Assembly: GCA_963693365.1 (NCBI GenBank)
Contig: CAVNZM010000011.1
Coordinates: 4,402,001 to 4,466,000, forward strand
Direction of reading: 5' to 3'
DNA: 64,000 bases
Source: Amoebidium appalachense
Lineage: Eukaryota > Ichthyosporea
Shown here: piece after piece, positions 28,227 to 39,100 of the stretch
Numbering within the stretch: position 1 is the first letter of the stretch
Layout: each line of letters begins with the position of its first letter
Notes under the pieces: generated by a model
What the model was told of the DNA's origin: nothing
The model's input: the letters and a program-made list of their open reading frames with translations, nothing else
Databases searched by the model: none
Translations under genes and position numbers: made by a program

Positions 28227-28580
28227 AGCGATTCACAGTACCCGAGTATCGACCCATTCACCTCGTTGGGGGGAAGGGGGGGGGGGGGGGGGAGGGGGGG
28301 GGGGGGGGGGGGGGGGGCATTCTTACGTGCATCAAGCAGTGTTTCCTCAGATGAAGCCATCCAGGCACAACCCAGGCATTGATGTCTTCTCTAATCTGAT
28401 TTCAGATCTCCTCCGGAGCAAGACTGCAATCGGAAATTAGAAATTTGCTTTAGGACATCAAGTTCACCTGTAATACTGAAGATAAACCAGGAATCTAGTA
28501 CTAAACAATAATGTGTGTATATGTGTGTGTGTGCGAGCACGTGACTGCGTGAGTAACCAAGTGCGTGTGTGTGTTTGTGT

Positions 28581-28611
<31 letters not shown>

Positions 28612-29300
28612 GCATGCGTGCGTGTATGTGTGTTTTCAAGATGCCTGCGCACGTGTGTGTGCATATGTTGTGCGAGACGGTGTATTCGTGTGTGTATACG
28701 TGTGAGCGTGCACCACACACGCACGCGTGTGTGCGTGTACACCTGCTTTTAAATTAGCGAGTGAGCTTGTATATGTCCCCGTGTACGTGTGTGTGCGCGC
28801 GCATGTGTACACGTGTGTGTGTGTGTGTGCGCGCGCGCGTGTGTGTGCCTGTGTCCTGGTCTCTGTGTGTGTATATGTGTGAGTGTGCGCGTGCGCCCGT
28901 GTATTCGTGTGTGTGTGTGTCCATGTGTGTATGTATGTGTCCCTCCCCACCTCTCCTTTGGCAATGCTGGGCACACAACACACACAGTGGTGGTGGTGGT
29001 GGTGGTGGTGGTGGGGGGGGGGGGGGGGGGGGGGTTGTACTGGTGGGTGTTGAGGAAGAGGGAATGTCGGGTGTGCGTGTTGTAAAAAGGGTTTAAGGGC
29101 AAACAGATGCCCGGAGAAAGAGGGTGGGAAGGTAGAGGGAAAGGAGGTGGGGTGAAAAGGTTGGGTGTGTGTGTGGTGGTGGTGGTGGTGGTGGTGGTGG
29201 TGGTGGGGGGGGGGGGGGGGGCACAAGGAGGCGTCGAGGACGGTCAGTGTGTAATATTTCCCCCCCTCCCCCCACCTCCCCCCCCACCTCCCCCCCACCT

Positions 29301-29331
<31 letters not shown>

Positions 29332-29524
29332 AAAAAAAAAAAAAATTTGCGGAAAGGGGGCTTGAGATACCAAAAACGTAGGGTGTTCGAAAAAACAGGA
29401 GGCTAATAATAGATATTTTGTGGCAGCAGTACCCACCGACTCGGAGCACGTTGAGTGATGCTCCGGGTGAGAGTCTTTGACTTTAGGGGCTTTAGCTCTG
29501 ATAACGTAATGCTATACCCCCCCC

Positions 29525-29555
<31 letters not shown>

Positions 29556-29769
29556 ACCGGGGGTCGAGGCTTGAAATCGGGACATGTCGAGCATGAGTCT
29601 AAAGGAGTTTTTGAGCGTGAGTCTAAAGGAGTTTTTTTCTCTTTTCTTTGTTTTGTTTTTTTCTTTTTCTTTTAAGGAGCTGCAGAATCGGGTGGGTGAG
29701 AAATTACAGCATGAAGAGGAGGGTGGGGGGGATGGGGAGGGGTGGGAAGTGGGAAGTCCTAATAAATAG
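26551..29769 (+). CDS. unidentified multi-exon gene (fragments)
   Basis: Exon candidates with acceptor and donor signals: 26551-26574 (24 nt, HRRRVTLQ), 26899-26964 (ending ISHWTLPLL), 27046-27063, a Pro-rich exon from 27280 ([11 protein letters not shown]), 28406-28469 after a strong TCTCTAATCTGATTTCAG acceptor, and a terminal exon 29677-29769 after a TTTTCTTTTAAG acceptor ending [15 protein letters not shown] overlaps the final TAG. Phases agree for the first three and the last two. No start codon is assigned and no family is recognised. Some minus-strand frames in 26347-28370 are also open and end in splice-like signals, so part of this model could be wrong. Confidence 0.35.
27538..27815. 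repeat. interspersed repeat family 2, copy 1
   Basis: Begins after an A-rich stretch with TCATCTCCTCCTTTCCCCTC and includes GCCTATACAACATTGACCTTC and CTGGGCCAGAACAAATTCTT. The same sequence recurs at 30514-30795, with only scattered substitutions and different poly-C lengths. Confidence 0.8.
28053..28262. repeat. interspersed poly-G-associated repeat, copy b
   Basis: Shares GCAGAGTGCAAACCACACAT and the GCATGCATAA box with copy a, then is split by a G run of more than 50 bases before ACAGTACCCGAGTATCGACC, which resumes the copy-a sequence. The shared order shows that the G tract expanded inside the unit. Confidence 0.5.
29344..29525. repeat. duplicated block, copy 1
   Basis: Shares GGCTAATAATAGATATTTTG and GGCAGCAGTACCCACC with 31213-31400 in the same orientation. 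A shorter match, GGGGGGCAGGGGAC, continues beyond both copies (29816 and 31545). Confidence 0.75.
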
Positions 29770-30269
29770 TTTTACTGCTCAAGCCGTGATTGGTGACCTT
29801 AGAACCTGGGTATAAGGGGGGCAGGGGACGGGGAGGGGAGGAGGGGGAGAGGGAGGGGAGGGGAGAGGGGGGGGGGGGGGGGGGGGGGGGGGGAGGAGGG
29901 GGCTGGGTGGATGGGTACCGATGGGTGTGTGGGCCGGGTGGCCGGGGTGAGTGGGTGCGTGAGTGGGTGAGTGGGTGGGTGGGCGGCTGATGTGGGGGGT
30001 GGGGGGGGGTCACAACAAGACTGGTTTGCATAGAAGAACCGTTAAATATTCGTTCAAAAAAGAACATTAATAATGAATATTTGCTACTTGTTGTCATTAA
30101 CAACCCCCCACTTCCCCCCCCCCCCCCCCCCCCCGGCCCCATCCGCTCCACCGAGCCCCATCTCCCCCCTCTCACACCAAGGTGATCCCCCCTCCCCCCC
30201 TCCCCCCCCCCCCCCCCCCCCCCCCCCCTTCATTCTTCCATGATGTGTGTGCCCATACTGATGTATCAG

Positions 30270-31046
30270 CTTCGATGACCTTTTCCTTATTTCAAGAGTT
30301 TTCCCTCCAACCATCCCTTCCTGCCACCCGGAGTGAAGTGCGTGGCCATGGGAGTTGGACAAAGACGAAGAGAGAGGGCTAGCATAGATTGAGGGGGTGT
30401 AGGGGGACGTACATGTAGGTACATCAACTTGGCCATACAAAACTGAATAATTCGAACACAAAAAAGAAAAAAGGGCTGCAACCGGAAACGAGCCCAGAAA
30501 AAGAAAAAAAAAGAAGAAGAAAAAATCATCTCCTCCTTTCCCCTCTGCCTATACAACATTGACCTTCACTTCGCTTAAAATCCTAAAAAACCTCCTCTTT
30601 CTCGCACACCCACAACCGTGGCATCCAATCCCCCCCCCCCCCCCCCCTTCCCCTTTGCACCCCTCATCCCCACCCCCACAACCCCACAACTTTTGCCCCT
30701 CTCCCCCGTGCCTCCCCTCCCTCGACTTCGCACCCCACCCCACCCCTCCCTCCCTGGGCCAGAACAAATTCTTTACCCCCTTCAGCCCCTCTCCCCCCCC
30801 CCCCCCCCTCCTCTCTTCCCCTTCCACCTCTCTCTCCCTCCCCTCCTTCCCCCCCCCCCCCCCCCCCCCCCCCCGCCCCCGTTCACAAGCAGATACACAC
30901 CCCGTCGCTTCCACCACACAATCCACACGAATACCACACCCATTTCCTTACCTTTTGTGCCCACACCCCTAGATTGTCGCAAATACGAAAACGTTGAATT
31001 TGGTATTCTATACAGCACCGACAAGCGTGAACAAACAAAATTTTAA
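30270..31046 (+). CDS. unidentified gene, last two exons
   Basis: Exon 30270-30332 (phase 1 to 1, SMTFSLFQEFSLQPS) follows a TGATGTATCAG acceptor and ends at GTGAAG. Terminal exon 30973-31046 follows CACACCCCTAG and encodes CRKYENVEFGILYSTDKR..., ending in TAA. Phases match. The repeat copy at 30514-30795 lies in the intervening intron. No family recognised; upstream exons unknown. Confidence 0.35.
30514..30795. repeat. interspersed repeat family 2, copy 2
   Basis: Direct copy of 27538-27815, about 3 kb downstream, same orientation and same A-rich left border. Confidence 0.8.
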
Positions 31047-31212
31047 AGTCCCTAAATACCGCATCTGTAATTTCGGATTAGCAAATATGATGTTGCGAAT
31101 TACTAACTTATCACTGTGTATTGCAGTACATTTTGCGAGGAACCATCCCCACCTCTTGGCCCTCCCCTCCCTACCCACCCCATACCCACCCACACGGCCT
31201 TTGTATATATCA

Positions 31213-31394
31213 ATGATTGCGGAAAGGGGTATTGAGACTACCGAAAACGTAGGGTGTTATAAACAACAGGAGGCTAATAATAGATATTTTGTGGCAGCAG
31301 TACCCACCCAGCACGTTGAAGGATGCTCCGGGCATTATCTTTGATTTTAGGGGCTTGAGCTCTGATACCGTAAGGCTCAGATGATAGTGAAACC

Positions 31395-31400
<6 letters not shown>
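31213..31400. repeat. duplicated block, copy 2
   Basis: Direct copy of 29344-29525 with small indels; both copies end in a long poly-C run. Confidence 0.75.
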
Positions 31401-31444
<44 letters not shown>

Positions 31445-31719
31445 AAAAAAAAAAAAAACGGGAGGAGAGGTTTGAGATGGGGGGGGGGGGGGGGGGAGGG
31501 GGGGGTAGCCCCAAGTATTGCTGAGTTTAGACTCTGGGTAGAAGGGGGGCAGGGGACCCCTGGGGGGAGGGAGAAGGGGGAGGGGGGGGGGGACGGGCAT
31601 ATGTACAATGGAGAGCCATTGTTATTCGGCGGCACTAGATCTAAAACCAGCGACTAGGTAAGCAGAATTTGAAAAGTTTCCCCTCCTTTTTCATCTTTTA
31701 TCTTCGTTCTTTTCTTCTG

Positions 31720-32275
<556 letters not shown>

Positions 32276-32611
32276 GGGGAGACCTCGTTTATTCTCTCTT
32301 TACGTGCACTTTGGCCTATACTGAGAGATGAGCGATTATTTTGTAGTAGGGGCAACCGAGAAGGGAGAAGGGGCGGAGGAGGGGGAGCTAACATGCAGCA
32401 ATATAACTTTTGCATCTGAACCATGAACGTTTGGATGGTGGTGGTGGTGGTGGGGGAAGGGGGGGGGGAGGGGGGGAGGGGGGGTACCATACCATGGACA
32501 AAATAATTGGGTAAAAACGATCAGTGAGCAACCTCGGCCTTTTGAGGTTTAAATCCAAGGTAGGGAAGTGTATGCTAGGAATAGGGAGAGGAAGGGAGGG
32601 ACCCCCGGTGT

Positions 32612-32642
<31 letters not shown>

Positions 32643-33071
32643 GGGGGGGAGGGTTCGGAGGTTACCCATCGACCCCCAGTGTCTTGAGAGATGATTGGCC
32701 TAGGTGCACGTCCATGCAAACCCTCTTCCCCCCCCCCCCCCCCCCCTCCCCTTGCCCCCCTCCCCCCTCCCCCCTCGGCTCCTCCCCCCTCCCCCCCCCC
32801 CCTTTTCTCACTACGGCATGTTCAACCCCCCCCCCCCCCCCCCCTCCCCCCGGGGCCTGCCGGCCTGCCAGGCTCCAAGCTTTTGACGATCAAAAACCCC
32901 CATGCCCAACAAATATGATCATCTCAGCATTTAATATTAGCTGCTAAGTCCATTACATCATTGACCAACATGTAAAACCACATGTTTCGCCCGACGGCGT
33001 CTGTGCCTAGTACATGACGGGCTGATATAGTACGGCTCAATTGATAGTAGTGATAATAATGAAAAAGTTTT

Positions 33072-33460
33072 TTAAGAATCATCAGAAATCTATAAATACA
33101 ACTTTTGAAGGCGATGTCCGTTAGCAATAAATTGTGCATTGCCACAGCATGCCTTTGGCGGGTGACTCACGGGGCCCGAGGGCCGGGGTGGGCGTGAAGG
33201 AGGTGGGGGAGGGGGTGGAAAGGGGGGAATCATCGTGTGTGCGGGGATAACTGAAAGGGAAAAAAGTTCTTATTATCCATATTTGTTGTATGTTTCATTA
33301 AAAAAAGAAGGACTTATAACAATCATTAATATTATAGAACATGTTTTGTTGTGACGTCTGAAGCCGCCGGCGCCACAGTACTCACCGTTATCAGCGGCAT
33401 CGCGTTTCCGTGGTGGTTGCTGAAGCCTTGCGGCCAGATATTTGAGAGCCTGTGCGGATC
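33072..33460 (-). CDS. small Pro-rich gene fragment (minus strand)
   Basis: Exons: up to 33386 (starting near 33460, MGSAQALKYLAARLQQPP..., strong GTGAGT donor), 33171-33250 after a TTTTTTCCCTTTCAG acceptor (Pro-rich, GTGAGT donor), and terminal 33072-33089 (ISDDS, stop) after GTTGTATTTATAG. Phases 1, 0, 0 agree. The 5' end abuts a G run that encodes poly-Gly in one frame, so the start and frame across it cannot be read safely. It overlaps plus-strand open sequence near 33390-33550, and the two models may conflict. Confidence 0.4.
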
Positions 33461-33463
33461 CCA

Positions 33464-33512
<49 letters not shown>

Positions 33513-33539
33513 CTCCTCCCCGCTGCCGCCGCCGCCGCC

Positions 33540-34051
<512 letters not shown>

Positions 34052-35534
34052 CCCACGTGCACCCTCCGAAATGGATCACAGCCTATGGCCTCCCGACGCC
34101 CCCCCTCCCCCTTAGGCCTCCGCCCCCTCCCTCCCCCCCCCCCCCCCCCCCCCCCCCCTCCCCCCCGCCCACCCCTTCGGAATTCCCCCCGGGGCCCTGC
34201 TGCCCTCGAGTCACGGCAGCCGAACAATATGCATGCATAATACCACATGTATACCGACGATACGTACTGACATCACTACCCCCTAAATTGCCACAGAATT
34301 TCCCAAGCTTGTTGCCAGTCACTGAAGTTCTCCCTCCGAGTCCGTGTGCGCCATGTCTGCAGCCGCTAATAATAATTAGTGTAATATGTAAGTTACCTCG
34401 AGCCTTCGATGCATATATACCGTTCATGTACACTGTACAACCCAGCAAAAAAAATAGGCGGGGGAATGTGCACATTTTCCGGATCGATATCCGGGTCCGA
34501 CTGGGTGCAACAGCACGTGGTGCGTATGCCGGGCGCGCCGCTAACCATGTATCAGACAGTGCCAAGCGCGGCACACAATTGTGGACAGTGTGGAAGCCGG
34601 CCCGTCAGTAAGCCGTCACTGTCAGATTTATGTGTGCATTCCAACAGTGCAAAGTCAGGTGGCATCAATCGATATTACAACGACAAATATTATATTGTTG
34701 GCCAGTATAGCAACTCGGCACCTTGTTTACATTATAAAGTAGATAGTTAGGTAAATCTAAGAACCCCCGGGAGGCAGAGCTACATAACATTTCTCCTCTG
34801 CGAAATGAACACCAAAGACCCGTTCTACTCACGGTGACTCTGAGCCTCCAGGCTTGGATGATGATCTTGCCTCATTGTGTATACCCGTTTATTTGATTGG
34901 TCGAGAGATCTTTTTGTTGGACGTACAAAAAAACTGAATCGGTGCATCATGCATGGGCATGGTATCATCACACAATATATGCGCATTTTTCTTGAAAAAA
35001 GAAAAAAACAAAAAAAGGAACAGAAGAAATGTATCCATACAACACATAGAACATAATGCTATTTCGAGCGATAGAAGTTTATATAAGCACAATGTCCGCT
35101 AAAGATGGCGACTTGTTGCGGAGACAACCCATCAGACGGGAGACCGTTCCTGGCATGTAGATGGCCCATATTATTCAACGGCAATGTTTGTGATGGCGCA
35201 TCAATGATGATTGCTGGGCCGCACTTCATCATATTGAGGAAATAGCTCAGCAAAAATGCATAAATCTCTACAACTTGCATACTAATTTATAATTTTTGGT
35301 TTCATGATGTCAAATGGTGATTACAAGTACGCTTTTCTCTACTGAACTCGGTCTTTTGCCCGGCCGATGATGCCACTCAGATGAAGCCAGGGTTCAAAAT
35401 CCCAGGGGAAGTAACATTCTCCACCAATGAGCAATCGCCCTCGCACTAAAAACTTTGCAAAGCTGGTGATGCAAGCCTGGGATTCGTATAAGAACTACCT
35501 AGAAAAAAAGGATAATTGAATAATCATTTCTTAT

Positions 35535-35572
<38 letters not shown>

Positions 35573-36197
35573 GGGGGGGGGGGGGGGGAGGAAGGGAGTA
35601 GTGTAAAATAACAGGTGATCTTTAGGACACATAGAATAATTTTTAGAGTCGTGCAATTATTCTTCTAGGTTCAGTATTAATCTAATATTAGCTAGCAAAG
35701 TAAGAAAAATTGGAACTGATGTCGATACTGATCAGATGAAAAAATCGTACATGTATACACTACAATCCAGATCTGCGTGCGCTAGATCTAGAATTCTTCA
35801 TGTATATAGTGTGCGTACTACCCTTTTTTCATGACAGCAAGAAATTTTTTCACGCAAGAATAACATTACAAGAAAGTAACATATAAGCTATTGCGCGAAG
35901 CACTATTGTACATATTAATATTGATTCATTGATTGGAAACCGAAGGTTATACATACATTAATCTTTCGTGGAATTTCAGTGTTTGGAATTTCAGTCCATT
36001 CAGCTACCAACCCCAACCCCCCCGATCCGAGTCCAAGTTTCCCACCCCTATTTGTACCCAATCATCGATCAGTGCGCTGGGCCTCCAAAAGTTTTTGCAC
36101 CCGTTCAGCGCACATCGAAGGCCACTATATCAGCTCAGCCCCACGGTACGTTTAGACACATACAAACAGTGAGAGTAGCAAACTGCTGCGCACGATA
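34052..36197. other. unique intergenic sequence upstream of the EGF-repeat gene
   Basis: Mostly unique A/T-balanced sequence with a poly-C run (34134-34158) and a G run (35537-35589). A GATTGG box is at about 34897 and a TATATAAG is near 35080. Open stretches such as 34409-34750 (+) and 35059-35280 (-) exist, but I could not link them to splice sites or a family. The last 300 bp presumably contain the promoter of the EGF-repeat gene. Confidence 0.4.
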
Positions 36198-39100
36198 ATG
36201 GTTTCTTCTCTGCCACAATGGGGGCTTTTGTCCCTAGTCGCACTGCAGGGTGCATCGGCGCTTCCGTCAAACTTTGCCGAGTATAGTCGCGATCGCCGCC
36301 AAGCAAGCACTGGCACGTACCCGCTGGTTGTGGGTCAACAGACTGAATGTGGAACCGTGGGTGTGTCCTTCCCCACTAGCACCACGATCCGTGTGAGCTT
36401 TAACATCTACCCCAACTTCAACACAACCACTCTGCGCGCGACGCATGTTGCTGTCGGGTGCCGCCGCGACCTCATGACTCTCACTGCACCCGGCGATTTC
36501 AAGACCTATGCAACCGACCCCAAATACGGGGACTTTGTGACTGGGGACATCCACAGCTCCCTAGGTCTTGCGGGTGTGAGCTCGGACAGCTACACATTTG
36601 ACCTAACGACTGCACTGAAGGATTGTGACCGGACAAACGCGAGTACTCGCTTTATTGTCCATGCGCACGCCGATGTTAACGGCCCCGTGACTGGTACTGG
36701 ATGGGGATGCAGCGCACGTGTCGGCACAAAAGATTGTGCTTGTAATGTGGCAACTGCAAGCAGGTGGATGTTCTGCATTGATGACATCAGATGTCCTGAT
36801 CCATGCTCCAAATGTGGCGCAAACACCAACTGTGTCAACGGCGCATGCACGTGCAAGGACACCTATGTTTGGGATGTCCAGGGTGTGAGCTGCAAGGAGG
36901 ACCCGTGCAGGAAGTGCGGCGCCAACACCAACTGCATCAACGGACAGTGTGCCTGCAACACCGGCTTTGTGTGGGATGTTAACGGCGTCAGCTGCAGGGA
37001 CGACCCGTGCAAGAAGTGCGGTGCCAACACCAACTGCGTCAACGGCGCATGCACGTGCAAGGACACCTACGTGTGGGACGTTACCGGCGTGAGCTGCAAG
37101 GAGGACCCGTGCAAGAAGTGCGGTGCCAACACCAACTGCGTCAACGGACAGTGTGCCTGCAACACCGGCTTTATTTGGGATGTTAACGGCGTCAGCTGCA
37201 AGGAGGACCCGTGCAAGAAGTGCGGTGCCAACACCAACTGCGTCAACGGCGCATGCACGTGCAAGGACACCTACGTGTGGGACATTACCGGCATGAGCTG
37301 CAAGGAGGACCCGTGCAATAAGTGCGGCGCCAACACCAACTGCGCCAACGGACTGTGTGCCTGCAATACCGGCTTTGTGTGGGGCGTGCAGGGTGTCAGC
37401 TGCAAGGACGACCCGTGCAAGAAGTGCGGTGCCAACACCAACTGCGTCAACGGCGCATGCGCGTGCAAGGACACCTACGTGTGGGACGTTACCGGCGTGA
37501 GCTGCAAGGAGGACCCGTGCAAGAAGTGCGGCGCCAACACCAACTGCGTCAACGGCGAATGCACATGCAAGGACACCTATGTGTGGGACGTTACCGGCGT
37601 GAGCTGCAAGGAGGACCCGTGCAAGATGTGCGGTGCCAACACCAACTGTGTCAACAGGGCATGCACATGCAAGGACACCTACGTGTGGGACGTTACCGGC
37701 GTGAGCTGCAAGGAGGACCCGTGCAAGAAGTGTGGCGCCAACACCAACTGCGTCAACGGCGTGTGCGCATGCAAGGACACCTACGTGTGGGACGTTACCG
37801 GCGTGACCTGCAAGGAGGACCCGTGCAAGAAGTGCGGTGCCAACACCAACTGTGCCAACGGACAGTGTGCTTGCAACACCGGCTTTGTGTGGGATGTTAA
37901 CGGCGTCAGCTGCAAGGACGACCCATGCAAGAAGTGCGGTGCCAACACCAACTGCGTCAACGGCGCATGTGCGTGCAAGGACACCTATGTGTGGGACGTT
38001 ACCGGCGTAAGCTGCAAGGAGGACCCGTGCAAGAAGTGCGGTGCCAACACCAACTGCGTCAACGGCGCATGCGCGTGCAAGGACACCTATGTGTGGGACG
38101 TTACCGGCGTGAGCTGCAAGGAGGACCCGTGCAAGAAGTGTGGCGCCAACACCAACTGCGTCAACGGCGTGTGCACATGCAAGGACACCTACGTGTGGGA
38201 CGTTACCGGCGTGACCTGCAAGGAGGACACGTGCAAGAAGTGCGGTGCCAACACCAACTGTGCCAACGGACAGTGTGCTTGCAACACCGGCTTTGTGTGG
38301 GATGTTAACGGCGTCAGCTGCAAGGACGACCCATGCAAGAAGTGCGGTGCCAACACCAACTGCGTCAACGGCGCATGCGCGTGCAAGGACACCTATGTGT
38401 GGGACGTTACCGGCGTAAGCTGCAAGGACGACCCGTGCAAGAAGTGCGGTGCCAACACCAACTGCGTCAACGGGCAGTGTGCCTGCAACACCGGCTTTGT
38501 GTGGGACGTTACCGGCGTAAGCTGCAAGGACGACCCGTGCAAGAAGTGCGGTGCCAACACCAACTGCGTCAACGGACAGTGTGCCTGCAACACCGGCTTT
38601 GTGTGGGACGTTACCGGCGTTGCCTGCAAGGACGACCCGTGCAAGAAGTGCGGTGCCAACACCAACTGCGCCAACGGCGCGTGCACATGCAAGGACACCT
38701 ACGTGTGGGACGTCCAGGGTGTCAGCTGCAAGGAGGACCCGTGCAAGATTTGCGGCGCCAACACCAACTGCGCCAACGGACAGTGTGCCTGCAATACCGG
38801 CTTTGTCTGGGACGTGCAGGGTGTCAGCTGCAAGGTGTCTGCAGACCCATGCACCAAGTGTGGTGTTAACACCGTCTGTGCCTACGGGCAGTGTTTGTGC
38901 AAGCCGGGCTTTGTGTGGGACGTCCAGGGTCTTAGCTGCAAGGAGGACCCGTGCAAGATGTGTGGTGCCAACACCAACTGTGTCAACGGGGCATGCGCAT
39001 GCAAGGACACCTACGTGTGGGACGTTACCGGCGTGAGCTGCAAGGAGGACCCGTGCAAGAAGTGCGGCGCCAACACCAACTGCGTCAACGGACAGTGTGC

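Noticed and set aside
31340-31380. GGTATCAGAGC (minus strand) resembling a retrotransposon primer-binding site
   Set aside because: The duplicate copy at 29490 lacks the match, and no LTRs or polyprotein frame are nearby.
35383-35398. 16-bp identity TGAAGCCAGGGTTCAA with the coiled-coil exon of TRIM-like A (21724-21739)
   Set aside because: Similarity stops at both ends; too short to claim a duplicated exon.
35370-35410. GGTTCAAAATCC as a tRNA B box
   Set aside because: No cloverleaf arms could be paired around it.
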